From: Acidisphaera sp. S103
GTDB lineage: Bacteria > Pseudomonadota > Alphaproteobacteria > Acetobacterales > Acetobacteraceae
Length of the DNA stretch: 64,000 nucleotides
NCBI RefSeq assembly: GCF_009765975.1
Contig: NZ_LMUJ01000032.1
Span: 182,424 to 246,423, forward strand
Direction of reading: 5' to 3'
In this document: positions 44,715-53,728 of the stretch, piece after piece
How positions within the stretch are numbered: the first letter of the stretch is position 1
Layout: every line of letters begins with the position of its first letter
Translations under genes and position numbers: made by a program
Notes under the pieces: model-generated
What the model was told of the DNA's origin: nothing
The model's database searches: none
What the model saw: only the letters and a program-made list of their open reading frames with translations

Positions 44715-45254
44715 TTGGCCGGTTTCCTTCGCAGACGCGGCAAACACGAACGGGCCGCCTTCCAGCTTTACGGTTCGGCGGTTGCCGCGGCACGCGATCC
44801 TTACCTGTTTGCGACCTTGGGTGTGCCGGATACGCTGGACGGGCGGTTCGACGCCATCGTCCTGTACGTTTATCTGATCGTCCGCCGCCTGGACGGCGAA
44901 CCCGAACCGGGTGCGACGCTGGCCCAAGCGGTGTTTGACGCCATGTTCCTGGATATGGACATCAATCTGCGGGAAATGGGCGTGGGCGATCTGTCCGTCG
45001 GCAAGCGCAATCGCGCGATGTGGGAGGCTTTTCACGGCCGCAGCGCAGCCTATGCCGCGGTATGGGAGGACGCGCCGGCCTTGGAGGCCGCGATTGCCCG
45101 GAATTTCTGGCGCGGCGCCGAACCGCCGGCCGGTTCGCCGGCTGCGCTGGTTCGGCTGGCCGGAAGCCAGGCTGCTTGCCTCGCCGCGCAGGCACTGGAC
45201 GTGCTGTCGCGGGGCGACATCCGGTTCCTGCCGGCGGAGGAGGCGGCGCGATGA
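44715..45254 (+). CDS. CBP3-type ubiquinol-cytochrome c chaperone
   Basis: This 179-residue protein matches the CBP3 family that helps assemble cytochrome b of the bc1 complex. The core RFDAIVLYVYLIVRRLDGE, QAVFDAMFLDMDINLREMGV and GVGDLSVGKRNRAMWEAFHG is canonical. No upstream ATG or GTG fits the frame; TTG at 44715 with AGAGGTG just before it is the start. The stop overlaps the next gene (ATGA). It is divergent from bamE, as in other alphaproteobacteria. Confidence 0.88.
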   Translation: MAGFLRRRGKHERAAFQLYGSAVAAARDPYLFATLGVPDTLDGRFDAIVLYVYLIVRRLDGEPEPGATLAQAVFDAMFLDMDINLREMGVGDLSVGKRNRAMWEAFHGRSAAYAAVWEDAPALEAAIARNFWRGAEPPAGSPAALVRLAGSQAACLAAQALDVLSRGDIRFLPAEEAAR

Positions 45255-45736
45255 TCCCCGAATTTCACCGGCCGCTGTCGTTGGATCGCGTCGGACCGCA
45301 GGGGCTGGATATGACAGTCGAGGCCACCCAGGCCGAGTGTGCCGCGCTGGCTGAACGGATGAAGCTGCCGGCGGTGCTGGCGCTGACCTGCACGTTCCAC
45401 CTGATCCGCGAGGGGCGGGACATCGTCCAGGCGCGCGGCGTGCTGCGGGCCGAGATCACGCAAACGTGTGTCGTCAGTCTGGAAGACTTCGATGCGCCGG
45501 TGGAGGAGGTTTTTCAGGTCCGCTTCGTCCCGTCGGGCGAGGAATCCGACGATATCGACCCGGACTCCGACGACGAGATCCCGTTCGAGGGCAACCAGAT
45601 CGACCTGGGCGAAGCGGCGGTGGAGCAACTCGGGCTGGCGTTGGATCCGTATCCGCGGATGTCAGGAGTCGAGATGCCGGCAGCGGAAGATGAGCCGGAC
45701 CCACATCCGTTCGCGGCATTACGCCGTTTGAACTGA
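45251..45736 (+). CDS. yceD: YceD/DUF177 family protein
   Basis: This 161-residue protein fits DUF177: EFHRPLSLDRVGPQGLDMTV, then FHLIREGRDIVQARGVLRAE, then TQTCVVSLEDFDAPVEEVFQ and an acidic C-terminal half. YceD homologs are linked to 23S rRNA metabolism and usually sit beside rpmF, or beside plsX and fabH. Neither follows here. It starts inside the cbp3 stop. Confidence 0.85.
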   Translation: MIPEFHRPLSLDRVGPQGLDMTVEATQAECAALAERMKLPAVLALTCTFHLIREGRDIVQARGVLRAEITQTCVVSLEDFDAPVEEVFQVRFVPSGEESDDIDPDSDDEIPFEGNQIDLGEAAVEQLGLALDPYPRMSGVEMPAAEDEPDPHPFAALRRLN

Positions 45737-45933
45737 GGCGGGAATTACGCGTAGGCAAAGGGGTGGCCGCCGTGGTCCGCCGAGTTCGATACCTGCGATT
45801 ACTCCACCAATCTTGATCGGAAAGGCGCACGGTTGCGTCGGGGTCAAGGCATCGCTCTTGCATGCCGGGTCCCTTTGATCGGGTTGACCGCGAAAGGACA
45901 TCGCGCTTCGATGGCATCGGCGGGAGTAGGTAA

Positions 45934-47991
45934 ATGGCGGATATGGAACGGGGGGACGGCGCCGTGGACACGGTGTTGCGGATGCGGCTGTTCGGGCCTG
46001 CATCTTTCGTCATTGGGGGGCGGGAGCTTCGTTTCAAAAGCTTGAAACTGCGCGCGGCGCTTGGCTACATCGCCCTGAGCGAGTCGCAGACCGAGACGCG
46101 TGAACGGTTGGTCGGCCTGCTGTGGAGCGAGTCGGGCGAAGAACATGCCAGGGCCTCGCTGCGCCAGAATATCCGGGAATTACGTGTTACCTTGCAGGGT
46201 CTGAACCATGACGGCCTGCACATCGTCGCCCGCGAGATCGGTTTCGAGTTCGGGACGGTCGAGGTGGATGTCCTGACGGCCATCAAGACAGCCGAAGCCG
46301 GCCAGGTTCATCCGCTGCTGTTGGAACGGCGCAATCTGGCGGCCGATCTGCTGGCCGGGCTGGAAGACCTGGATCCGTCCTTCCGGTCGTGGCTGCTGGC
46401 GAAGCGGCAGACGGTGCATGACCGGCTGCTGCGCGCGCTGGAGGCGGCGCTGGCCGACGAAGCCAATGATCTGACCGCGCAGGGGAACCTGGCGCAGGCC
46501 ATCCTGAACCTCGACCCGACGCATGAGGATGCCGCGCGCCGGCTGATGCGGGCTCGGGCGATGATGGGCGACACGGCGGGGGCGCTGCGCGTCTACAAGG
46601 CGCTGTGGGACCTGCTGGACGACGATTACGGCATGGAGCCGGCGGAGGCGACGCAGAAGCTGGTCGCCGACATCAAGACCGGGTTGTTGGAACCGGCGGA
46701 GCCGGCGGCGGCGAAGCCCGCCGCCCTGCCGGTGCCGGCTCGCACACCCGATCCGGCGTCGGTCCGGACGCGCGAGACCCGCCTGTGGCTGTTTGTGCAG
46801 AATGTCGCGCTGCGGGAAGTCGATCCCGGCAAGGCGCATCTGGTGATGGAGTTCCGGCAGCACCTGATTGCCTCGCTGGTTCGCTTCCGGGAATGGCAAA
46901 TCACCGATCCGCCGGTTTCGATGCCGACGGCCGAACCAACGCCCGGGACCGCCGGACGCTACGACGTGCAAATGGTCGCCTACCAGATCGGCAACGGCGT
47001 GAACATGATGATCACGCTTAAGGAGGTCGATTCGGGGCTGTATGTCTGGAGCCAGAATTTCGAACTGAATCTGGAGAACTGGTTCGTCGTCCAGCGGCAG
47101 GTGGTGTCCCGCATCGCAATGGGGCTGAATGTCCATCTGTCCGCCGAACGATTGCGGCGATTTTCGGACAGCCCGGACGTCTCGCTCGCCCTGTACGATC
47201 GCTGGCTTCGGTGCCAGACGCAACTCCGTACGTTCAATCCGATTGTTTGGAGCCGCCTCAAGGAGCAGTTCAAGGAGATCGTTCGTGAGGCTCCAGCGTT
47301 CGGGCCGGCTTATCAGGGTTTGGCCGGCCTGGAGAATCTGGAACACATCACCCATCCCGGCGTGTTTCGGACGCCCGATCGGGAGAGGAGCGCGTTGAGT
47401 TACGCGCGTGAGGCGGTCCGATTGGACCCGTCGGATGCGCATGCCCATCGCTGCATGGCCTGGTCCAACAGTCTGATCAAGCAGTTCGATCAGGCGATCA
47501 TGCACGTCGAGGTGGCGCATGAACTGAATCCCAATGATTCCTGGTTCACCATCTCGGCTGCCAACCTGCTGGCATTTTGTGGAGAACTCGAACGCGCTTC
47601 GGAATTCGCGGCGCTTGCGATGGATAAGGTTTTGGCGCCCAGCCCGAGCCATTGGGCGTATCGTGCCGAGATCCATTATCTGTGCGGCGATTATGAGGCC
47701 GCGATCCATGCGGCGGACTTGTCGCGCAACGTCATTCCCGACATTCCCGCTTGGCGCGCCGCTGCGTATGCCATGCTCGGCCGATCGGCGGAGGCAAAGG
47801 CGGAGGCCGACCATTTCATCGAGAGCATCCGGGCAAGCTGGTACGGGTCCCAGCCGCCGACGCCCGAGGCAATCATGAAATGGCATCTGCACATTCACCC
47901 AATTCGCCGTCGCGAAGAGTGGAGCCATCTCCGCGACGGATTGGCCGCTGCTGGTTTGCCGACCGAGTCGATCGAACATGGCGTCTGGTAG
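45934..47991 (+). CDS. BTAD/TPR transcriptional regulator, 685 aa
   Basis: Residues about 14-105 form an OmpR-like winged helix (MRLFGPASFVIGGRELRFKS, then ARASLRQNIRELRVTLQG). Residues about 110-247 form a bacterial transcriptional activator (BTAD) domain (LDPTHEDAARRLMRARAMMG, then GALRVYKALWDLLDDDYGME). A Pro/Ala linker, a TolB/FlgO-like beta domain (about 280-400) and TPR helices (about 480-650) follow. This is the layout of large SARP-related regulators. GGGAG precedes the ATG. It lies before a YcaO gene and convergent with a 135-residue unknown, and may regulate that module; this is inferred from position. Confidence 0.85.
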   Translation: MADMERGDGAVDTVLRMRLFGPASFVIGGRELRFKSLKLRAALGYIALSESQTETRERLVGLLWSESGEEHARASLRQNIRELRVTLQGLNHDGLHIVAREIGFEFGTVEVDVLTAIKTAEAGQVHPLLLERRNLAADLLAGLEDLDPSFRSWLLAKRQTVHDRLLRALEAALADEANDLTAQGNLAQAILNLDPTHEDAARRLMRARAMMGDTAGALRVYKALWDLLDDDYGMEPAEATQKLVADIKTGLLEPAEPAAAKPAALPVPARTPDPASVRTRETRLWLFVQNVALREVDPGKAHLVMEFRQHLIASLVRFREWQITDPPVSMPTAEPTPGTAGRYDVQMVAYQIGNGVNMMITLKEVDSGLYVWSQNFELNLENWFVVQRQVVSRIAMGLNVHLSAERLRRFSDSPDVSLALYDRWLRCQTQLRTFNPIVWSRLKEQFKEIVREAPAFGPAYQGLAGLENLEHITHPGVFRTPDRERSALSYAREAVRLDPSDAHAHRCMAWSNSLIKQFDQAIMHVEVAHELNPNDSWFTISAANLLAFCGELERASEFAALAMDKVLAPSPSHWAYRAEIHYLCGDYEAAIHAADLSRNVIPDIPAWRAAAYAMLGRSAEAKAEADHFIESIRASWYGSQPPTPEAIMKWHLHIHPIRRREEWSHLRDGLAAAGLPTESIEHGVW

Positions 47992-48011
47992 GCAAACCGA
48001 GCCCGACGCCA

Positions 48012-48419
48012 CTACTCGCAGTTGTTGATCGTGTATTCACCAATACGGCACGCGGTGAGAAGTGTGTTTTCGTCGGCCGTGAAGGACTTTCGCGAGCCGG
48101 TGTAGACGGCATCATAGAATGTCGGAAGCGGGTAGGGTTGGCCGGCAACGGCGGTCTTGCGTCCCTCCTTCATCATCGCCTCGGTCGGCAGCAGCATGAT
48201 CAGGGGATCGTCGTTGCCGTACTGATAGAACTGCACTTGCCGGTCTGGTGCGCCGTAGACGCTGGCACCCTTGATGCCATGAGCCGTCATCTGGTTCACC
48301 AGCTTCCCGGTATCCGTGGGTCGCGGATGCAGGTTGCAGATCCACAATTCGACAAGTTCGCCCCACAGGCGCCAGTTTTCCTCGGTATCGTCGAAATCGA
48401 CCTTCATGGGGGTTTTCAT
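48012..48419 (-). CDS. unrecognised 135-aa protein beside YcaO
   Basis: This protein starts MKTPMKVDFDDTEENWRLWG and ends TACRIGEYTINNCE. It has an aromatic-rich N-terminal helix (WRLWGELVELWICNL), a mixed alpha/beta middle and three cysteines, two of them in the last 13 residues. It has no signal peptide and no family that I recognise. The ATG at 48419 has AGGTGGAG eight bases upstream, better than the long antisense-like extension. It is divergent from the YcaO gene with 95 bases between starts, and convergent with the BTAD gene. It could be a substrate, partner or regulator of YcaO; none is shown. Confidence 0.7.
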   Translation of the reverse strand: MKTPMKVDFDDTEENWRLWGELVELWICNLHPRPTDTGKLVNQMTAHGIKGASVYGAPDRQVQFYQYGNDDPLIMLLPTEAMMKEGRKTAVAGQPYPLPTFYDAVYTGSRKSFTADENTLLTACRIGEYTINNCE

Positions 48420-48514
48420 GTTTGTTGCTCCACCTTTTGCCGAACAGCAGATATTTAGCTCATATGGCCGAAATGAACAATGAGGCTTCAACCGTGATTC
48501 GAGCGTGATTGGAA

Positions 48515-49807
48515 ATGCCGGTGGCAGGCGTCGAAACCTCTTTCGCCGATCGGTTGCGGGCGGCGGCAACTGCTTTGGCCGGGGCGTCTGGTGCAGCCGA
48601 TTTGTTACGCATCCTGGGATACGGGGATGGTGACGTCGGCGCAACCGACGGTCGTGTCCGGATGCTGCGGGCTGCCGCGCTATTTCGCCGGCTGTTCCGG
48701 TGGCCGATGCCGGATGCACCGGGTCTGACGTTCTTTGGCGCCGAGGCTGATCCCGCGTGTCTGGGACTGCATGATGCGGGATTGCCGGTCGGCGGTGCCG
48801 CCGGTTCGGGGCTGGATCCGCGGCATGCTTTCGAGTCCTGTGTGGGCGAGGGCATCGAGTACCTCAGCCAGTTCGCGCAGCCGGACGATCGGTTTGGCGC
48901 GTGTCCGGAGACGCTCGATCCCGGGGTGCGCGGCTTTGTCGAGGCGGTCCTGTCAGCGTGCGGCGTGCCCGCCGATCGTGCCATCGACTGGATGCCGGTG
49001 CGGCGGCTGACGGATAGTGCGGTGTCATGGTATCCGGCCGATCTGTGCCTGCGACGGGCGGCGCGCGATTTCGTTCCGCCGATGAAGTTGAGCACCGGGT
49101 GTGCCGCCGGAGCGACGCGTGAGGCCGCGACGCTGCGGGGCTTGCTGGAACTGATCGAGCGCGATGCCGTGGCGTTGTGGTGGCGGGGTGGCCGCCGCGG
49201 CCGTTCGATGCCGGTTGCTGGTGAAACCACCACATTGTTGGATCGAGTTCGGGCCGGGCAAGGCGGCCGGGAGACCACGTTGCTGGATCTCACCAGCGAT
49301 CTTGGCATCCCGGTGGTCGCGGCGTTTTCCACCCGCCCCGATGGCCACGGTTTCGCGCTCGGAATGGCGGCGCGGGTTGATTTCGCGGATGCTGCCCGTT
49401 CGGCGATTTTCGAGATGTGTCAGTCGGAACTCAGCCTGCATGTGATCGCGGCGAAGCAGCGTGAAGCGGGGCAGGCGGCGTTGAATGAGAGTGATCTGCG
49501 GCAGTTAACGCGGGCGTCGTCACTGAACCCGAACGGGTGTTTGTTGTTGCGACCTGATGATGAGGCGCCGGCGCCTCGGGTTGTTTCCGGAGAAACTGTT
49601 GATGCGATGGTTAGCCGGTTGGCGGAACGCGGGATTGTTGCATGGTCGGTTGATCTAACCCGGCCGGCGTTCGGGGTGCCGGTGGTACGTGTGATTGCAC
49701 CGGGATTGCAGTTGGAACCTTGCGAGATCGTCGGTGATCGGTTGGCCCAAGCTATCGGTGAGACCGGTGGGGGTGCGCAATATTCGGGTGGTGTGGCGTT
49801 GTTGTAG
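48515..49807 (+). CDS. YcaO-domain protein (possible RiPP azoline/thioamide enzyme)
   Basis: This 430-residue protein has the three YcaO ATP/Mg-binding segments: AFESCVGEGIEY (Glu107, Glu112, Glu115), KLSTGCAAGATREA followed by ELIERDA (Glu203, Glu212, Glu215), and EMCQSEL (Glu300, Gln303). YcaO enzymes phosphorylate amide backbones to make azolines, thioamides or amidines in modified peptides. The C-terminus is SGGVALL, without the PxPxP end of azoline cyclodehydratases, and no partner E1-like or dehydrogenase gene adjoins. The ATG at 48515 has no good ribosome binding site; a 14-codon frame in the same phase (48464-48508) ends just before it. Confidence 0.85.
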   Translation: MPVAGVETSFADRLRAAATALAGASGAADLLRILGYGDGDVGATDGRVRMLRAAALFRRLFRWPMPDAPGLTFFGAEADPACLGLHDAGLPVGGAAGSGLDPRHAFESCVGEGIEYLSQFAQPDDRFGACPETLDPGVRGFVEAVLSACGVPADRAIDWMPVRRLTDSAVSWYPADLCLRRAARDFVPPMKLSTGCAAGATREAATLRGLLELIERDAVALWWRGGRRGRSMPVAGETTTLLDRVRAGQGGRETTLLDLTSDLGIPVVAAFSTRPDGHGFALGMAARVDFADAARSAIFEMCQSELSLHVIAAKQREAGQAALNESDLRQLTRASSLNPNGCLLLRPDDEAPAPRVVSGETVDAMVSRLAERGIVAWSVDLTRPAFGVPVVRVIAPGLQLEPCEIVGDRLAQAIGETGGGAQYSGGVALL

Positions 49808-49830
49808 GGTGTTGTTGCCTGTGAAACAAA

Positions 49831-49863
49831 GGCGTGGATGGCGTGCCTTCGCACACCATGACG
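49831..49863 (+). repeat. dispersed palindromic repeat, copy 5
   Basis: GCGTGGAT and CATGACGG flank arms GGCGTGC and CACACC with TTCG between. It lies 23 bases after the YcaO stop, between convergent genes. Confidence 0.75.
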
Positions 49864-49978
49864 GTTACGCGACGGTGCCCAGGCCCGATGGATGGGGATT
49901 GCCGCGAATGCCTATGGGGCCTGACCCGACGTCGCTCCGCCCCTTGCAATGATAGGGGTGGGGAGAACTGCTGGCTCG

Positions 49979-51076
49979 TTATGCGACGGCGGTTTGGTTG
50001 AACCGGGTGCTGGCGAATGGCGAGAGGGCGTCCGGCAGGGTGCCGCCCAGGATCGCCGGGGCCAGGGCTAGGGCGTGCGCGCCGGCCAGGGTTACGCCGC
50101 TGTGGCACGTCGCGGCGAAGGCGCCGGGGAAGCGTTCGGATTGTTCGTAGATCGGGAAGCCGTCTGGCGACATGACTCGTAGTGCGGCCCACATGCGGAT
50201 GATGGATGCGTCCTTCAGCGCGGGGAAGATGCGTGTGTTGCGGTCGGCGATCTGCTTCAGTACTGCGACTTTGGTGGTGATGTCGAAGCCTACGTCCTCC
50301 TGGCTGTCGCCGAGCATGACGGTGCCTTCGTCGGTTTGCCGCAGGACGTGGGTGGGGTAGTCGATCAGCTTGCGCATCCGTTCGGTGACGATGATCTGCC
50401 CTTGCAACGGAGATACCGGCATGTGCAGGCCGACCATCGGTGCCAGGTCTCGGCTGCCCAGGCCGGCGGCGATGACGATGCGGGGGGCGATGTATGTTTC
50501 TTCACCGGTTCGGACTGTGAACAGGCCTGGCCTTGCATCGATGTGGGAGACTTTGCGGTTCGGCCGGTAAGTCAGTGTCTGGTGCAGGGCTTTCAGCAGG
50601 TGCAGCGGGCTGGCGTGGCCGTCGATCGGGCAGAAGCTGGCGCCGGTGACCTCATCGCCGAGGCCGGACACCATCGTGCGGACCTCTTCGCGGGACACCA
50701 TGCGGGTGCCGATGTCGCCGCTTTCGTTGTGCATGCGGTGGATCAGGGCGGCGCGTTGGTCGAACTCCTCATCGGACAGGCAGAAGGCCAGGCCGCCGGG
50801 CTGGTGCAATGCCGTATCGGTTCCGGTGGCGGCATGCAGGCGGGCGGCGAGGTCCGGCCACAGCGCCGCCGACTGGCGGGTCCACTGGGCATAGGGCGGC
50901 ATGCCGGCGCCTTTGCTCTGCACCCACACCAGCCCGAAGTTGCCCCGAGCGGCTCTGTAGGCGATGTCGCCTTCGTCGAGCAGGACGACGGAGGCGCCCT
51001 TGGCCTGCGCGCCCCAGGCGATGGCGCCACCGACCAGGCCGCCGCCGATGACGATCAGGTCGTGGGTCTCGGTCAT
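49979..51076 (-). CDS. FAD-dependent oxidoreductase (DAO family)
   Basis: This 365-residue protein starts with the dinucleotide fold DLIVIGGGLVGGAIAWGAQA and contains the DAO-family core PRIVIAAGLGSRDLAPMVGL and SPDGFPIYEQSERFPGAF. Such enzymes oxidise D-amino acids, glycine, sarcosine or 2-hydroxyacids. The start overlaps the CoA-transferase stop by four bases, so the two are co-translated. With the CoA-transferase it may degrade an organic or amino acid. Substrate unknown. Confidence 0.87.
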   Translation of the reverse strand: MTETHDLIVIGGGLVGGAIAWGAQAKGASVVLLDEGDIAYRAARGNFGLVWVQSKGAGMPPYAQWTRQSAALWPDLAARLHAATGTDTALHQPGGLAFCLSDEEFDQRAALIHRMHNESGDIGTRMVSREEVRTMVSGLGDEVTGASFCPIDGHASPLHLLKALHQTLTYRPNRKVSHIDARPGLFTVRTGEETYIAPRIVIAAGLGSRDLAPMVGLHMPVSPLQGQIIVTERMRKLIDYPTHVLRQTDEGTVMLGDSQEDVGFDITTKVAVLKQIADRNTRIFPALKDASIIRMWAALRVMSPDGFPIYEQSERFPGAFAATCHSGVTLAGAHALALAPAILGGTLPDALSPFASTRFNQTAVA

Positions 51077-52269
51077 TGCGCGCCGTCCACGATGACGCCG
51101 GCGGCCGCCATCCGGGTGATCTCGGCGTCGGGGTAGCCGAGTTCCAGCAGCACCGGGCGGCTGTGTTCGCCCAGCATCGGCGGCGGGGTGCCGGGCTGGC
51201 GCGGGGCACCGTCGAACACGATGGGCTGGCCGATGGTCTTGATCGGGCCGAGGACGGGGTGCGGATATTCCATAACCAGGCCGCGGGCGGCGGTGTGCGG
51301 GTGGTCCAGCACGTCCTTCAGGGTGTTGATTGGGGCGCAGGGCACGCCGAGGCCGGTCAGCAGCTCGATCCAGGTGTCGCGCGAGCGGGTGCGTACGATG
51401 TCCTGTACGATCCCTACGGTCAGTTCCCGATTTGCCGCTCTGTCCGGGCTGGTGCGGAAACGCGGGTCGTCGGCGAGGTCGTCGCGCTCTACCGCCTTGC
51501 AGAAGCGGCGCCATAGGTTGTCGTTGGCGACGCCGATCAGGAGGGGGGCGTCGGCGGCCTCGAACGCCTGGTAGGGCACCAGGGATTCGTGGCCGGAACC
51601 GCATTTGTCGGGCAGCACGCCTTTTTCCCAGTAGACGTGGAAGTTGTAGTTCAGGAACGACATGGCGGTTTCGTAGAGGGAGACTTCGAGTTGTGTGCCC
51701 TCGCCGGTCTGGCCGCGTTTGATCAGGGCGGCCATGATGCCGGACACGGCGTGCAGGCCGGTGGTCTGGTCGATGGGGGAGAACGGGCTGCGAATGGGTG
51801 GGCCGCCTTCTTCGCCGGTCATGCCCATGATGCCGCTGAACGCCTGCAGGATGACGTCGTAGCCCAGTGCGTGGCCCAGCGGACCGGTGCGGCCGAAGCC
51901 GGAGATGCTGCAGTAGATCAGGCGGGGGTTCAGGGCTTGCAGGGCCGGGTAGCCGATGCCCAGGCGTTCGGCGACGCCGGTGCCGTAGCTCTCGATCACC
52001 ACGTCGGCTTTGGCGGCCAGCTTGTGGATGATGGCCTGGCCCTCCGGGGTTTTCAGGTCCACCGCCAGGCTGCGCTTGTTGCGGTTGACGCTGAGGAAGA
52101 TGGCGCCGGTCTGGTCTCGGAAGGGTGGCCAGCGGCGGGTGTCGTCACCGATCTGGCAGGGTTCGACCTTGATGACCTCGGCACCGAGGTCGCCGAGGTA
52201 TTGTGTGCAGAGTGGCCCGGCCAGAACCTTGGTCAAGTCCAGGATGCGGATGCCGGTTAGGGGTTTCAT
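51073..52269 (-). CDS. CaiB/BaiF family (class III) CoA-transferase
   Basis: This 398-residue enzyme moves CoA between carboxylic acids. The start PLTGIRILDLTKVLAGPLCT, LGDLGAEVIKVE, and NRNKRSLAVDLKTPEG are class III hallmarks, and Asp138 in GHALGYDVILQAFSG is the expected catalytic aspartate. I chose the ATG at 52269 with AGGA about ten bases upstream over one six codons earlier. It is the first gene of a two-gene operon with the FAD oxidoreductase. Confidence 0.9.
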   Translation of the reverse strand: MKPLTGIRILDLTKVLAGPLCTQYLGDLGAEVIKVEPCQIGDDTRRWPPFRDQTGAIFLSVNRNKRSLAVDLKTPEGQAIIHKLAAKADVVIESYGTGVAERLGIGYPALQALNPRLIYCSISGFGRTGPLGHALGYDVILQAFSGIMGMTGEEGGPPIRSPFSPIDQTTGLHAVSGIMAALIKRGQTGEGTQLEVSLYETAMSFLNYNFHVYWEKGVLPDKCGSGHESLVPYQAFEAADAPLLIGVANDNLWRRFCKAVERDDLADDPRFRTSPDRAANRELTVGIVQDIVRTRSRDTWIELLTGLGVPCAPINTLKDVLDHPHTAARGLVMEYPHPVLGPIKTIGQPIVFDGAPRQPGTPPPMLGEHSRPVLLELGYPDAEITRMAAAGVIVDGAQ

Positions 52270-52378
52270 CGATTGGGGTCCTGCCATCTGTCTGACGCGC
52301 GATGCGAATGCCGCCTCGTTCGGAAGAACCGTAACGCGGACTCTGTGGGGATGAACATCCGCTAGCGTGGCGAATGCG

Positions 52379-52783
52379 TTACCCCTGGACGATGACCATC
52401 CAGCCCACGCCGAACCGATCGGTCAGCATCCCGAACGATGACGCGAAAAACGTCTTTGCCAGCGGCATTGTCACCGTTCCACCGTCTGCCAGCGCGGCGA
52501 ATGTCTTCTGTGCGGCGGCGTCGTCGGCCGGCGATACGGCCAAGGAAAAGCCTTGGAACGACGGCTTGCCCTGGCACATGCCGTCGGACATCAGCACCTC
52601 GGTCTCGCCGATGCGCACGGAGGCGTGCATCACCTTGTCGTCGGAGGCCGGTGGCTGCGATGTGGCGACTGGGCTGTCCTTGTAGTGCATCAGCATCTGG
52701 ACCTCGGCGCCTACCGCCCGGTGGTAGAAATCGATCGCCTCCTGGCAGCGGCCGTCGAAAAACAGGTAGGGCTGGACTTGCAT
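52379..52783 (-). CDS. PhnB-like VOC/glyoxalase protein
   Basis: This 134-residue single VOC-fold protein starts MQVQPYLFFDGRCQEAIDFY and contains MLMHYKDSP and MLTDRFGVGWMV, as in the PhnB/3-demethylubiquinone-9 methyltransferase-like group. Function is unknown; the fold binds small ligands, often with a metal. It is downstream of a larger VOC gene with 21 bases between. Confidence 0.85.
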   Translation of the reverse strand: MQVQPYLFFDGRCQEAIDFYHRAVGAEVQMLMHYKDSPVATSQPPASDDKVMHASVRIGETEVLMSDGMCQGKPSFQGFSLAVSPADDAAAQKTFAALADGGTVTMPLAKTFFASSFGMLTDRFGVGWMVIVQG

Positions 52784-52804
52784 GTTGCGCTCCCTTCGTT
52801 GGTT

Positions 52805-53704
52805 TCAGATCGGATCGCGCTGCACCAGGTGGAACAGCACGCCGCCGAAGCTGGCGGGATGGATGAAGCCGATGCGGGCTCGGCGGGATCCCGGGCGGCC
52901 GATCCGGTCGATCATCCTGGCACCGGATTGTTCCAGCGCGCCGAGTGCTTCGTCGATGTCCGGCGTCTTCAGGGCCACGTGGTGCAGTCCCGCGCCTTGG
53001 GCCGCGATGAATTTGGTGATCGCGCCCTGATCCTGCCGCGTGGTTCCCGCTGTCCCGTGCCCCAGCGCGGCGCCGTGGGAGGGATCGAAGTTTTGTAGGA
53101 ATTCCAGGTCGCAATCGCCTGCTGTCAGGAAGGCGACGCGCAGGCCGCCGACCACCCGAGGCGTGCGGGAATGGTAGACTACGCCGTATTTGTCGGAGGT
53201 AAAACTTTCGAGCACGGTCTCGACTTCGACGTCGGTCTGCTGGCTTTCCACGGGCAGCCCCAACCGGCCGTTGAACAGGGCGATGGCGGCCTGGTTGTCC
53301 GCGCTGGCGATGCCCAGGTGGTCGATTCGCTCGATCAGTGGTGTGCTGCTGTGGGCGATGTCCAGTCTGGGTGTCAGAAAGACCCGCACGCCGGCGGTTT
53401 CCATGATGGGCAGCGGCTGCCGGATGCCGCCGCCTAGGGCGGTCCTGGGCGCATCGGTCGTGGGTGGGGGGGCGCCGGGGTCCAGCCCGATATGATGCAC
53501 GCCGGTGCGGGTTTCGCCGTCGACGAAACGGCTGCCGGGTGCGAACAATGCCAGCGCCGACTGGCCGGCGGCGAAGACGGGGACGTCACCGTCCTCGGTG
53601 GGGCAAAGGGATTGGCGCAGACCCAGGACGTCGCCCAGCAGATGGGAGGCGGCCGCGGTGTCGCGGGTGATCAGGGCGACATAGGTCAGCTTCGGTTCGG
53701 TCAT
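52805..53704 (-). CDS. two-domain VOC protein, 299 aa
   Basis: Two VOC units are visible: residues about 6-90 (LTYVALITRDTAAASHLLGD) and about 125-295 (IDHLGIASADNQAAIALFNG, then GLHHVALKTPDIDEALGALE), resembling methylmalonyl-CoA epimerase or 4-hydroxyphenylpyruvate dioxygenase-like proteins. The CoA-transferase nearby hints at acyl-CoA metabolism, but the reaction is not shown. It is followed by the PhnB-like gene on the same strand. Confidence 0.8.
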   Translation of the reverse strand: MTEPKLTYVALITRDTAAASHLLGDVLGLRQSLCPTEDGDVPVFAAGQSALALFAPGSRFVDGETRTGVHHIGLDPGAPPPTTDAPRTALGGGIRQPLPIMETAGVRVFLTPRLDIAHSSTPLIERIDHLGIASADNQAAIALFNGRLGLPVESQQTDVEVETVLESFTSDKYGVVYHSRTPRVVGGLRVAFLTAGDCDLEFLQNFDPSHGAALGHGTAGTTRQDQGAITKFIAAQGAGLHHVALKTPDIDEALGALEQSGARMIDRIGRPGSRRARIGFIHPASFGGVLFHLVQRDPI

Positions 53705-53728
53705 CGCCTCCCCAAGCGTTTGGCGGTT

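Noticed and set aside
46180..48012. 610-residue open frame on the minus strand
   Set aside because: It is antisense to the BTAD gene, has no domain, and its composition is that of a GC-rich shadow frame.
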